Shown here piece after piece: positions 20,382 through 28,553 of a stretch of DNA of 64,000 bases. Below the pieces are notes generated by a model, which was not told where the DNA came from, ran no database searches, and saw only the letters and a program-made list of their open reading frames with translations. Both the position numbers and the translations under genes were made by a program. The DNA is from Archangium violaceum (GTDB lineage Bacteria; Myxococcota; Myxococcia; Myxococcales; Myxococcaceae): assembly GCF_016859125.1 (NCBI RefSeq), contig NZ_CP069338.1:10853501-10917500 (forward strand), written 5' to 3'. Within the stretch, counting starts at the first letter, position 1; each line of letters starts with the position of its first letter.

Positions 20382-20565
20382 CGTGCGTCAACTCCCACAG
20401 CGCCTGCTGCTCTGGCCCCCTGGCAGGTGCCTGGGGTGGGGGCAGCTCGAGCAGGTGCAGGTGGCGAAGAATGCGCCGGATGACGCTGCCCTGGGTGAGC
20501 TACGCCAACACCCGGCGCCTGCCGCCACACCTCACGCAGGCGAACACGTCGAGCCGCGTCAGTGG
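20382..20565 (-). pseudogene. IS91-family transposase C-terminal remnant
   Basis: On the minus strand the end of an IS91/IS801-type transposase is readable: LDVFACVRCGGRRRVLA, then an in-frame TAG where the relatives in this window have a Tyr codon, then LTQGSVIRRILRHLHLLEL and a further stop. No other transposase part is present. It directly abuts the 5' end of the DUF6310 gene and probably truncates it. Bases 20225-20381 hold nothing recognised. Confidence 0.7.
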
Positions 20566-20567
20566 GA

Positions 20568-21326
20568 ACAGTTGGACCGCAAGCTCACCGCAGCGGAACG
20601 GGCCTTCGAGCGCTTCTCCCGCGCCGCGAGGACGAGCGGGCAAGCCGCAGAGGTGGCGAGGGGAGCCGAGGGCCTCGCGCAGGCTGGACGCGCCGGGACG
20701 TTGGCTGAAGGGCTCCCCCGAGTGGGCCCGTTGCTCGCGGTCCTCGTCCTGCTCTATCCCTCCAGCACCGCCGGGCCGGAGATCGACCGTCGCCCGCCCT
20801 GGGTCGACGCTCAACGGGAGTTCGAGGCACGGCTGCGGGACGTCTCGGAGTCCTCGCGGCAGCTCATGGTGGAACTTGAGGCCCAGCCTCGTGCGACGAA
20901 AGCACCGGCACGGGAGCCCTCGCCCCAGAAGCAGCTCGCGTCCGCCCTCGTGGAGGAAGACGACCCGAGATGCACGCCCCCCCTTGCCGCGCCACCTTGG
21001 TGGGCATGACCCGCACAACGAATGCGCCGACAGGATGCCGGGCAACACCTTCCCTGGGGGATGTGTACGTGAATGGGAAGAGCTTCGACGCGCTGCAACT
21101 GGCCACGCGTACACTCTGGGAGGTCAAGACGGATGACTTTGGCAAGCACTCACCTCACTCGCAGAGATTCTTCATCAAAATGAAATTGAGCGAGATACAG
21201 CGCGAGGCCAAGCTTGCCAAGGAATGTGGGTATGACTTCATTGTTGGCGTGCGCAGTGAAGCTCACAAGACAGCATTGCTATTCGCGGATCGCTCCCTCA
21301 AAGTCGTCGTCATGGACTGGTGCTGA
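20568..21326 (+). pseudogene. DUF6310-type putative nuclease toxin, frameshifted
   Basis: Resembles myxobacterial DUF6310 proteins, whose C-terminus looks like a restriction-endonuclease-fold toxin. A hydrophobic LLAVLVLLYPSSTAGPE segment is followed by ALVEEDDPRC, GHDPHNECADRMPGNTFPG, then DVYVNGKSFDALQ, LWEVKTDDF and ECGYDFIVGVRSEAHK. The three parts lie in three successive frames, with shifts near 20985 and 21058. The N-terminus is cut by an IS91 remnant. Its stop is one base before the start of the DUF5953 gene. Two frameshifts imply an inactive gene, or sequencing error. Confidence 0.72.
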
Positions 21327-21327
21327 A

Positions 21328-22080
21328 ATGACGTCTAGTCACAATGAGCTTGGCATCATCGTCTATGCGCCTGCACTCGTGGGCTCCGATATGCGGCCTC
21401 TCACCATCATCTATGGGATGGAACGTGCGCTTCCGGGCTTGCGCCTGGGATGGACGACTTCCGAAAAGGAAGACTTTATTGCATTGCCTCGCCGCGATGA
21501 GTGGGTCGCGGCAAACAGAACAGACGGCGGGTTTCCGTTCCTCTGCAACAACGACGATAACCACCTCGTGACGATTGCTGGTTGGGAAAACCCGAACGGT
21601 CTTGCAGCAGGCAGCCCGCCGCACTTTGAAGTCCATGCGGACCTGCCGCTAGACGCAGCCGGCATCGCGGCAGCAGTGGATGTGCTGGAAGCCGTAGCGG
21701 AGGGCGCACGCGCGTTCTGGGGGCACGCGACGCCGTTCAACGCGGGTGTGGAGATCGCACAGCAGACGAATCCCACGTTGGAAGGGCCTCCACGTCCACC
21801 ACGCGGGCTGCCAGCGCTCAAACTCCCCGACAAGATCCGCTTGCCAGAGATCCCACATTATCTGGGGTGGCTGAACTACTGGTCGGCTGCTGCCGCACGG
21901 GCCATCGGCTTTCCGGACCCCGCCCGCGACGCCGAGCTGCGCTCGCGGCGCACGGCGTCGGCTGGGTGGGTTGTGCAGCTCACCGATGCGCCGCTCGACC
22001 TGGACAACCCCGCGCACCTGGACGCGCTCAAACGGGCCTACGATCGCTTCCCGGAGATCGGCGGGCGCGCAACCCCCTGA
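21328..22080 (+). CDS. DUF5953 family protein, candidate immunity partner
   Basis: 250-residue myxobacterial DUF5953-type protein (GIIVYAPALVGSDMRPLTIIYGMERALPGLRLGW at the N-terminus, read in parts). It has no signal peptide or membrane helix and is acidic and compact. ATG at 21328 lies one base after the DUF6310 stop, so the two are translationally coupled. As I recall the family, DUF5953 genes commonly follow DUF6310 or other toxin-like genes, which suggests immunity; this is inference. Codon use at its start is less GC-rich than the backbone. Confidence 0.75.
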   Translation: MTSSHNELGIIVYAPALVGSDMRPLTIIYGMERALPGLRLGWTTSEKEDFIALPRRDEWVAANRTDGGFPFLCNNDDNHLVTIAGWENPNGLAAGSPPHFEVHADLPLDAAGIAAAVDVLEAVAEGARAFWGHATPFNAGVEIAQQTNPTLEGPPRPPRGLPALKLPDKIRLPEIPHYLGWLNYWSAAAARAIGFPDPARDAELRSRRTASAGWVVQLTDAPLDLDNPAHLDALKRAYDRFPEIGGRATP

Positions 22081-22179
22081 GGCTTTCGGGCTCTGTTGGC
22101 GTTCACGAAGAAGCGCGGAAATTTGGACCGGGAAGCCGGAGGTGTGCCGGGGGTCCGGCATCCCGGTCCGAGGTGAGGC

Positions 22180-22325
22180 TCAGCGCTTGGACTTCGCCTT
22201 CCTGGTCGTCGCGGCCTCCTCGGCCTCGCGGCGGCGGTAGCTTTCGCCTTCAATAGCGAGGACGTCCGCGTGGTGGATGACGCGGTCAATCAGCGCGGTG
22301 TCGCCTGCGCCTTGGAGGCGGCGGC
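22180..22325 (-). pseudogene. IS21-family IstB helper ATPase, 3' remnant
   Basis: About 47 codons of the end of an IstB-type protein are readable on the minus strand: TALIDRVIHHADVLAIEGE, then SYRRREAEEAA and a Lys-rich tail with stop. The ATPase core is absent. It abuts the YcaO fragment. Confidence 0.7.
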
Positions 22326-22329
22326 TCGT

Positions 22330-22932
22330 GGTTGTCCCATCTCACGAGTGGACCCGGCCAGTGTGGACGCGGCCGTACCGGCCGAGTTGATCGACCGACT
22401 CCTCGCGGCCGATGTGCTCCCGGTCATCCGCGACTGCACCAGCGACCTCGAGGTTCCGACTTTCATGGTGGACCTCCATGATCTTCGTGAGCGGCACGTG
22501 GGTGTCTATCGCGGGTATGGTGCCCACCTCGACCCGGCGGTGGCTCTGACCCGCGCCCTGACGGAGGCGGCGCAAAGCCGACTCGTCTTCATTAGCGGTT
22601 CTCGAGATGACCACTTCGCCGAGGATTTGTCGCGCCTGCGCCGCCTGGACGATGCCGCCGCTCTGGCGCGGGCTCGTGCGCTCCCTCCCAGGTCGGTGGA
22701 GTTCGCGGCCCTGCGGAATGGCTCCACGGGCAGCCTCGAAGGAGACCTGACCCGGCTTCTCGAGAGGCTGGCCGCACATGCGCTCACGCAGGTTCTACGC
22801 GTGGACCTCTCCACCGCGGAGATGCCAGTGAGCGTGGTGCGGATCCTGGTACCCGGACTGGAAGGGTATCGGTTCGATAGCTACAAGCCGGGCCCGCGGG
22901 CTCGCCGAGCCATGGAGAGGGGAGCGCGATGA
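22330..22932 (+). pseudogene. TfuA-associated YcaO protein, C-terminal fragment
   Basis: YcaO enzymes use ATP to install azoline or thioamide groups in peptide backbones. Here only the C-terminal 200 residues remain: VDPASVDAAVPAELIDRLL, VPTFMVDL, GYGAHLDPAVALTRALTEAA and QSRLVFISGSRDDHF. The ATP-binding N-terminal half is missing, replaced by the IstB remnant. The stop overlaps the TfuA ATG (ATGA at 22929-22932), the coupling typical of YcaO-TfuA pairs in thioamide-forming RiPP clusters. No precursor peptide is visible. Confidence 0.78.
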
Positions 22933-23425
22933 AGAAAATCGTTTTCTTGGGTCCCTCTCTTCCGCTTGAGGTGGCGCGAGCGCTTCTGCCGGACGCACTG
23001 TTCCTTCCACCCGTGGCACAGGGGGAACTTGTATCGGCACTCGTCCAACATCAGCCACGTGCGATTGGGATCATCGACGGCGTGTTCAAGGGGACTCTCT
23101 CTGTCTGGCACAAGGAGATCTTGTATGCCCTTGGGCAGGACGTCATCGTCCTGGGCGCGTCCAGCATGGGGGCGCTGCGTGCGGCCGAGCTGCACCCCCA
23201 TGGGATGGTAGGGGTTGGCCGCATCTTCGAAGCGTACCTCGAGGGAAGGCTCAGCGCGGATGACGAGGTCGCGCTGCTTCATGGCCCAGCGGAGCTGGGG
23301 TTCCGGCCGCTCACGTTGCCGCTCGTCAACATCCGAGCCACGCTGGACGCGTCACCCCTGGATGCCGGGCTGCGAGGCCTGCTGCTGGCCACGGCCACGC
23401 GGCTCCCCTTCGAGGAGCGGACACC
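22929..23425 (+). pseudogene. TfuA-like protein, C-terminally truncated
   Basis: TfuA partners YcaO in thioamidation, probably supplying sulfur or allosteric help. The family core is clear: VFLGPSLP at the N-terminus, IGIIDGVF, VLGASSMGALRAAEL, GMVGVGRIFEAYLEGRLSADDEVA and ELGFRPLTLPLVNIRATL. Homology stops near residue 165 (PFEERT) at about 23425; beyond it the frame continues into unrelated DNA. The 23426-23565 stretch is not recognised. Confidence 0.78.
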
Positions 23426-23565
23426 CTCTTCGAGGTCGTCGAGCCAGTACGCGGCATGGCGGGATCCGTCCAGTGTCGGCTTGAAGCCGTACGGCCGCCG
23501 CCGGCCCGGCAGTCCCGCCGCCGCTGCTGCGTCCGCCTGGCCGAGCCGGCGCGCCACCGCCCAGC

Positions 23566-24477
23566 TCACGGGTGTCGCGGTTCCGCCTGCTCCCGCGCGT
23601 AATGCGTTGGCGGCAGTCCGACGTGGCGAGTGAAGGCAACGCTGAAGGTGCTCGCGGAGCTGTAGCCGACCTGCTCCGCGACCTCGGCGACAGTGACTTC
23701 CTTGCGCCGCAGCAGGTCCTTCGCCAAGGCCATGCGCCAGCCGAGCAGGTACTCCATCGGGGTAACGCCCACCGCGCGACTGAAGCGCTCGAAGAACGCC
23801 GAACGGGACAGCGCGGCCTCTTTCGCCAACTGCGCGACAGTCCACGCCTGGGTCGGGCTCTCGTGCATCCGTCGTAGCGCGACGGCAATGCGCTCGTCGG
23901 CGAGCCCGCGCAGGAGGCCCGGCGACGCCGCGGTGCCCGCCATGGAGCGGAGGGCTTCGATGAGAAGAACCTCGAGGAGGCGGGCGAGGATGACGTCGCG
24001 CGCGGGCCGCCGTTCGCGGGACTCCTCTCTCACGAGCTCCACGAGGGTGGAGAGCCTCCGCTCGCCGCGAACGTGCACGAACCGCGGAAGGAGCGAGACG
24101 AGCAAGCTCGCGTCCGGGGAAGCGAAGACGCAGTAACCCACCAGCATTCGAACATCGGGCGGGCCACTCGAGTCGCCGTGTCTGACTTCGCCATCGGGCA
24201 ACACGACGTGCGCGGTGTCGCGCCGCCCCCTCGGCGGCTCCAGGCTCGACGCCGTGAAGTCGAACGCCGACGGGATCAAGACGAAGTCCCCCTTCTCCAG
24301 AATCACCGGCTCGCGTCCGTCGACCGCAAGGCGGCTCGCACCCTCGAGGACCGCGCAATAGAAGGGCCTCCCGGTTTCCGCGCGCCGAACGCTCCACCGG
24401 CCCGCACCGCTGACGAGCTTCGAGTACGGGGCGCCCGGCTGGAGCAGCGTGACCACTTCCGCGAGCGGATCGACCAT
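23566..24477 (-). CDS. AraC-family regulator (cupin-type), copy 1
   Basis: 303-residue regulator. The N-terminal cupin-like sensor covers about residues 1-190 (GREPVILEKGDFVLIPSAFDF). The double HTH of AraC/XylS is C-terminal: WTVAQLAKEAALSRSAFFER and VTVAEVAEQVGYSSASTFS, then FTRHVGLPPTHY. It is a close paralogue of the gene at 27125. ATG at 24477; divergent SDR gene starts at 24577. The 99-bp intergenic region is also conserved at the second copy, so it likely autoregulates and controls the neighbouring oxidoreductase (inference). Confidence 0.92.
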   Translation of the reverse strand: MVDPLAEVVTLLQPGAPYSKLVSGAGRWSVRRAETGRPFYCAVLEGASRLAVDGREPVILEKGDFVLIPSAFDFTASSLEPPRGRRDTAHVVLPDGEVRHGDSSGPPDVRMLVGYCVFASPDASLLVSLLPRFVHVRGERRLSTLVELVREESRERRPARDVILARLLEVLLIEALRSMAGTAASPGLLRGLADERIAVALRRMHESPTQAWTVAQLAKEAALSRSAFFERFSRAVGVTPMEYLLGWRMALAKDLLRRKEVTVAEVAEQVGYSSASTFSVAFTRHVGLPPTHYAREQAEPRHP

Positions 24478-24540
24478 GACCGGACTCCTGCAAACGAGAT
24501 ACGGACTTCCTGTTGTAGCACGTTCGGTCTCCCCTCCCTA
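24478..24540. promoter_or_regulatory. Conserved divergent control region, copy 1
   Basis: Bases upstream of AraC copy 1 match those upstream of AraC copy 2 (27050-27124) nearly base for base in reverse orientation, including CCAGACGATAGG and CGTTTGCAGGAGTCCGG. Conservation of non-coding DNA beside two regulators with different divergent genes points to operator and promoter function. Confidence 0.55.
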
Positions 24541-24576
24541 TCGTCTGGGACAGAAACCACCCCGACAGGAGCTGTC

Positions 24577-25335
24577 ATGAAGACGATCTTGATCACCGGA
24601 TGCTCGTCCGGATTCGGCCTCGAAACCGCCCGCTACTTCCTCGCGCGCGGCTGGAAGGTCATCGCCACGATGCGCACGCCGCGCGAGGGCGTGTTGCCCC
24701 GGTCCGAGCATCTGCGCGTGCTCGCGCTCGACGTCACCGACCCGCGGAGCATTCGCGAAATGGTGGAGGCCGCCGGACCGATCGACGTGCTGGTGAACAA
24801 CGCGGGCGTCGGCCTGCTGAGTGTCTTCGAGGGCACTTCGATGGAAACGGTCCGCGCCACCTTCGAAACGAACACGTTCGGTGTGATGGCCGTGACCCAG
24901 GCGTTCCTGCCCCGGTTCAGGCAACGGAAGGCGGGTGTCATCGTGAACGTCTCGTCGAGCACGACGCTGAAGTCGCTCCCGATGCTTGCCGTGTACACCG
25001 CGAGCAAAGCCGCGCTCAACGCGTTCACCGAGTCGCTCGCGCTGGAGCTCCAGCCCTTCAATGTGCGGGTGAGCCTCGTGATTCCGGGGCAGTCCCCGGA
25101 GACGCCCTTCTCTCAAAACGCACAGGCCCTGATGCGGAAGCAGGGCGTCGCCATTCCCGAGGCGTACTCCGACTTCGCGCGGAGCGTCTTCGAGAGAATC
25201 ACGGAGCGGCGCTCGGGGCCGTTCACCCGGTCGCTCGACGTGGCGGAAGTGATCTGGCGCGCGGTGAACGATCCGGCGTGCCCGATACGCCAGCCAGCCG
25301 GCGTGGACGCCGTGGAGCTGGCCAGGTCGAACTGA
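24577..25335 (+). CDS. Short-chain dehydrogenase/reductase
   Basis: 252-residue classical SDR. Cofactor loop TGCSSGFG lies at the N-terminus, then NNAGVG, catalytic Ser in VNVSSST and YTASK (Tyr-x-x-x-Lys). Acid after strand 2 suggests neither cofactor strongly. Start ATG 24577 has ACAGGAG upstream. Divergent from AraC copy 1. Such AraC/SDR pairs are common in transferred modules. Substrate unknown. Confidence 0.9.
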   Translation: MKTILITGCSSGFGLETARYFLARGWKVIATMRTPREGVLPRSEHLRVLALDVTDPRSIREMVEAAGPIDVLVNNAGVGLLSVFEGTSMETVRATFETNTFGVMAVTQAFLPRFRQRKAGVIVNVSSSTTLKSLPMLAVYTASKAALNAFTESLALELQPFNVRVSLVIPGQSPETPFSQNAQALMRKQGVAIPEAYSDFARSVFERITERRSGPFTRSLDVAEVIWRAVNDPACPIRQPAGVDAVELARSN

Positions 25336-25410
25336 GCCCAGGGGGCGCGCCCTCTCAGGGCCAGGCTCGGTAGGGCATGCCGGATGTGCGGGCCGCGGTG
25401 GATGTTGGTG

Positions 25411-25866
25411 TCACTTCACGCTGCCGCTGCTGCCGCCCATCATCCTCGTGGGAGACTTCTGGAGGATCTCCTCCGTCTTCGGGTCCGGCCGGGGCCGCGA
25501 AGCGAACACGACGACCACCCGCTTCAGCGAGGCCTCTCCCGCGTCCACCACCGCCACCCCCAGGTCCGAGGTGGCCCGGTCCAGCAGCACCGCGGGACGC
25601 GGCAGCCCCAGCACGTCCGGAAGCTCGTACACCGTCGCGGACGCGGTCGTCGCCTTCGGCAGCGCCTTGAGGATGCGCTCGTACACCGCCACGTCCGTGA
25701 CTTCACCGGGCCCCTGGGCGCTCCGGGCCACCTCCGCCGCCAGCGCCTCCAGCTCCGGGCTCCGGCGGAGCGCGGGCAGTTGCTTCGTGCGCAGCCGCTC
25801 CAGCACGCGGTAGGTCTTCTCGACCGTGCCACCGGAAGGCGGCGCCCCCGGCGTGTCGAGGGTCAT
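25411..25866 (-). CDS. Hypothetical protein, possibly 5'-truncated
   Basis: About 151 residues from an ATG at 25866. Middle region is helical (ERLRTKQLPALRRSPELEAL), followed by a beta-rich end (DLGVAVVDAGEASLKRVVVV). No known domain or signal sequence is recognised. The 41-bp inverted repeat of the neighbouring mobile segment begins 15 bp upstream of that ATG, so the original N-terminus may lie beyond the insertion. Confidence 0.5.
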   Translation of the reverse strand: MTLDTPGAPPSGGTVEKTYRVLERLRTKQLPALRRSPELEALAAEVARSAQGPGEVTDVAVYERILKALPKATTASATVYELPDVLGLPRPAVLLDRATSDLGVAVVDAGEASLKRVVVVFASRPRPDPKTEEILQKSPTRMMGGSSGSVK

Positions 25867-25881
25867 CACCTCCACGAGGAG

Positions 25882-25922
25882 TGAGCCTGCCCCGATTTTG
25901 TGGACACACCCAATAAGTCGGC
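25882..25922 (+). repeat. Left terminal inverted repeat of cargo segment
   Basis: Begins TGAGCCTGCCCCG and ends AATAAGTCGGC. 38 of 41 bases match the right repeat in reverse complement. Confidence 0.85.
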
Positions 25923-25924
25923 TA

Positions 25925-26060
25925 CACGGGAGGTAGTGTCCATGGAGCGACACGAACAGCCGCTGCTCTGAGATTCCAGCCCTCATCGAGCAGGCGCAGG
26001 ATGCGGATGCGACGCCAGCGTAGCTGATGAAGATCGGGTGGATGCGTGCGCGTGGACCGC
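25925..26060 (-). pseudogene. IS630-type transposase N-terminal remnant
   Basis: On the minus strand RRIRILRLLDEGWNLRAAAV is readable, matching the N-terminal helix-turn-helix of IS630/Tc1 transposases, with a stop soon after. No DDE catalytic part is seen. It adjoins the left terminal repeat, so the repeats probably belong to this IS family. Confidence 0.5.
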
Positions 26061-26074
26061 GTCCGGGCCGTTGC

Positions 26075-27019
26075 TCAACGCGCGTTGCCCGCGCGCAGCC
26101 ACGCGATGTAGTCCTCGGCCGCGCGCTGGGTGCCATAGGCGGGCTGGTAGCCGGTGTCTTGCTGAAGGCGGCTGATGTCGAGGTAGTTGTGCGGGGTCGG
26201 CTTGCCGGTGGGGAGCTCGAGCTGTGCGTCGGGAACGACGGTCCTGATCGCGGCGACGACCTCGGCATTCGTCGTCGCACGGCCAGACGCGACGTTGTAC
26301 GTGCGGTAGTTCAGACGGTCTGCGAGCTGAAGGAGCGCGATGGCGCGACCGGTGTCCTTGACGTAGCAGAGGTCAAGCGCGTTTCCTGCATAGGCGGGGA
26401 TGACGAGTCGGGACAGATCCGGCTTCGTGCCACGGGCCGCCGCGTGGATGAGCGCGGGCGCGGGGAAGAACGGATCGTCGTGACCGACTGGGCCCCAGGT
26501 GCCGGAGATCCGGTAGTTGACGATCTCGATGCCGGTGGCGCCAGACAGGTGTTCGTTGAGCAGTTCGCCGATCTTCTTGAACGTTGGGATCAGGTGTGGA
26601 GCCGACATCGGCAGCGGCATGTCTTCACGGAGGGCGCCTTCGCTCGCGACACCGGCGTAGACGCCGATCGTGCTCGCGACGCCCACGCGCTTGACGCCCC
26701 AGTTCTGGGCGGCCTGCACGATGTTGAGTAGGCCGCCGAGCGCCTTGCGGGTGGCGTCGACGGGCGGCTCGGACGTCGGAGGCCAGGGCATGGAGCCCGC
26801 GAGATGCACGATGCCGGTGATCTTGTGGCGAGTGCCGACGTCGAGCAGCGACGCCAGATCGGTGACGTCCCCCTGTGCCACCGCCACGGGCAGATCGGCG
26901 AGGTGAGCCGGGACCTCCCCGGTTCGGCGCTGGAAGAGCATGCACTTCTCGCCCATCTCGTGCAGCGCACGAACGGTGTGTGAACCGATGAAACCTGAAC
27001 CTCCGGTAACCAAGATCAT
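26075..27019 (-). CDS. NAD-dependent epimerase/dehydratase family protein
   Basis: 314-residue extended SDR. NAD site VTGGSGFIGSHTV is at residues 4-16, VHLAGSMPWP follows, then VASTIGVYAG. The usual catalytic Tyr-x-x-x-Lys is not intact: HLIPTFKKIGE has Lys but no Tyr at the expected place, so classical sugar-epimerase chemistry is doubtful. C-terminal YNVASGRATTNAEVVAAIR and YLDISRLQQDTGY are family features. Divergent from AraC copy 2; presumably its target. Confidence 0.85.
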   Translation of the reverse strand: MILVTGGSGFIGSHTVRALHEMGEKCMLFQRRTGEVPAHLADLPVAVAQGDVTDLASLLDVGTRHKITGIVHLAGSMPWPPTSEPPVDATRKALGGLLNIVQAAQNWGVKRVGVASTIGVYAGVASEGALREDMPLPMSAPHLIPTFKKIGELLNEHLSGATGIEIVNYRISGTWGPVGHDDPFFPAPALIHAAARGTKPDLSRLVIPAYAGNALDLCYVKDTGRAIALLQLADRLNYRTYNVASGRATTNAEVVAAIRTVVPDAQLELPTGKPTPHNYLDISRLQQDTGYQPAYGTQRAAEDYIAWLRAGNAR

Positions 27020-27044
27020 TTGTAACTCCTTCGTAGATGGTGGT

Positions 27045-27124
27045 CTTCAGCACCCAGACGATAGGAGGCAGAGGCAGGACGTTCTACAATAGGGAGTCCG
27101 TATTTCGTTTGCAGGAGTCCGGCC
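27045..27124. promoter_or_regulatory. Conserved divergent control region, copy 2
   Basis: Counterpart of 24478-24540, placed between the epimerase and AraC copy 2. Shared blocks include CCAGACGATAGG, AGTCCGTAT and CGTTTGCAGGAGTCCGG. Confidence 0.55.
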
Positions 27125-28054
27125 ATGATCGATCCGCTTGCCGAGGTAGTCACGCTGCTCCAGCCGGGCGCTCCGTTCTCGAAGCTCGTCAGCGGTGCAG
27201 GTCGGTGGAGCGTTCGCCGCGCGGAAGCCGGGGGGCCCTTCTACTGCGCGATCCTCGATGGTGCGAGCCGCCTTGCGGTCGACGGACACGAGCCGGTGAT
27301 CCTCGAGAAGGGTGACTTCGTTCTGGTCCCCTCGGTGTTCAACTTCACGGCGTCGAGCCTCGAGCCGCCGAGGGGCAAGAGCGACACCGCGTACGTCGTA
27401 TTGCCCGATGGCGAAGTCAGACACGGCAATCCAGGCGGCCCTCCCGACGTTCGAATGCTGGTGGGCTACTGCGTCTTCGGTTCCCCGGATGCGAGCTTGC
27501 TGGTCTCGCTCCTCCCGCGGCTCGTGCATGTTCGAGGGGAGCGACGGCTCTCCACCCTCGTGCAGCTCGTGAGAGAGGAGTCCCGCGAACGGCGGCCCGC
27601 CCGTGATGTCATCCTGGCTCGCCTCCTTGAGGTTCTTCTCATCGAAGCCCTCCGCTCCACGGCGGGGACTGCGGCGTCGCCGGGCCTCCTGCGCGGCCTC
27701 GCCGACGAGCGCCTCTCCGCCGCGATACGACGAATGCACGAGAGCCCGACCAAGGCGTGGACGGTCGCGCAGTTGGCGAAAGAGGCGGCACTCTCTCGTT
27801 CGGCGTTTTTCGAGCGCTTCAGCCGCGCGGTGGGCGTTGCCCCGATGGAGTACCTGCTCGGCTGGCGCATGGCCCTAGCGAAGGACCTACTGCGGCGGAA
27901 GGAAATCACTGTCGCCGAGGTCGCTGAGCAAGTCGGCTACAGCTCCGCGAGCACGTTCAGCGTTGCGTTCACCCGCTACGTCGGGTTGCCGCCGACGCAG
28001 TACGTGCGGCGATCAGCGCCAGCTTTGGGCTTGCCCCAGTTACGTGGACAGTAG
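27125..28054 (+). CDS. AraC-family regulator (cupin-type), copy 2
   Basis: 309-residue paralogue of the regulator at 23566, alike over nearly its entire length, with the same cupin sensor (HEPVILEKGDFVLVPSVFNF) and two HTH motifs (WTVAQLAKEAALSRSAFFER, then AEVAEQVGYSSASTFS). It differs mainly at the very C-terminus (TQYVRRSAPALGLPQ). ATG at 27125 matches the start of copy 1. It lies inside the inverted-repeat-bounded segment, in opposite orientation to copy 1, so the two could have arisen by duplication or separate acquisition. Confidence 0.92.
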   Translation: MIDPLAEVVTLLQPGAPFSKLVSGAGRWSVRRAEAGGPFYCAILDGASRLAVDGHEPVILEKGDFVLVPSVFNFTASSLEPPRGKSDTAYVVLPDGEVRHGNPGGPPDVRMLVGYCVFGSPDASLLVSLLPRLVHVRGERRLSTLVQLVREESRERRPARDVILARLLEVLLIEALRSTAGTAASPGLLRGLADERLSAAIRRMHESPTKAWTVAQLAKEAALSRSAFFERFSRAVGVAPMEYLLGWRMALAKDLLRRKEITVAEVAEQVGYSSASTFSVAFTRYVGLPPTQYVRRSAPALGLPQLRGQ

Positions 28055-28063
28055 GGTTAAGAT

Positions 28064-28104
28064 GCCGACTTATGAGGTGTGTCCACAAAACCGGGGCAGG
28101 CTCA
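28064..28104 (-). repeat. Right terminal inverted repeat of cargo segment
   Basis: Reverse complement begins TGAGCCTGCCCCG and ends CATAAGTCGGC; pairs with 25882-25922. Confidence 0.85.
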
Positions 28105-28215
28105 CTTCGAAGTCGAACGTCTTCCTCAGCAGTTCCGCCCAGTCCACTCGCGGCGTCCTCTCCTTCTTCGGCTCCTTCCTGGCCTCCGCCTCAAGCGCCA
28201 CGCTCGTCTCCCCCG
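28105..28215 (-). mobile_element. IS91-family transposase 3' fragment
   Basis: Base-for-base like part of the 39376 and 43268 copies: minus strand encodes the [20 protein letters not shown] and LLRKTFDFD segment. Its right edge fuses to the Imm52-like gene. Confidence 0.75.
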
Positions 28216-28553
28216 CTGCTCACGTGCCCGGACGCCCCGGCCGACGTGATGCCCGCCGTTACCCCGTGCGTCCCCTCCACGTATCCCGTCCAGGCGCGGA
28301 AGATGAAGCCACCTTCTGCGAAGCGGCCCTTGCTTCGCCCGAAGAACCGCGCGAAGGCCTCCCGCGTGGGCTCAAAGCCAAGTTGCAGCGACTCCTCGGC
28401 TGAACGGCCCTCCTCGTACCACCGCGAGAACGACGGATGGCACTGCGCCAGTAGCCGGAAGAACGTCTCCGCCCTCCCCGCCCACTCCTCTCTGGACTCC
28501 TCACGCCGGCGCCAGAAGGCCGTTGCCGAGTACGCCTCTACATGACGACCCAT
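28216..28553 (-). pseudogene. Imm52-like immunity protein, 3'-truncated
   Basis: About 110 residues similar to the Imm52 immunity family of polymorphic toxin systems: EAYSATAFWRRREESREEWA, LLAQCHPSFSRWYEEGRS and FARFFGRSKGRF. The remaining half is lost where an IS91 transposase fragment begins (after GASGHVSS). ATG at 28553 overlaps the stop of the preceding gene by 16 bp, which is operon-style coupling. With the SitA5-like toxin upstream, it was probably a cognate or orphan immunity gene. Confidence 0.62.

Larger units (their letters stand above)
25882..28104. mobile_element. 2.2-kb cargo segment bounded by 41-bp inverted repeats
   Basis: Terminal repeats at 25882-25922 and 28064-28104 are inverted and differ at three positions. 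Between them are an IS630-type transposase remnant, an NAD-dependent epimerase gene and an AraC regulator. No functional transposase is present, so movement would need one supplied from elsewhere. No convincing target duplication was found. Confidence 0.65.

Noticed and set aside
23426-23565. Minus-strand stretch reading RRPYGFKPTLDGSRHAAYWL
   Set aside because: It has a coding feel but matches no family I recognise and has no start or stop of its own.
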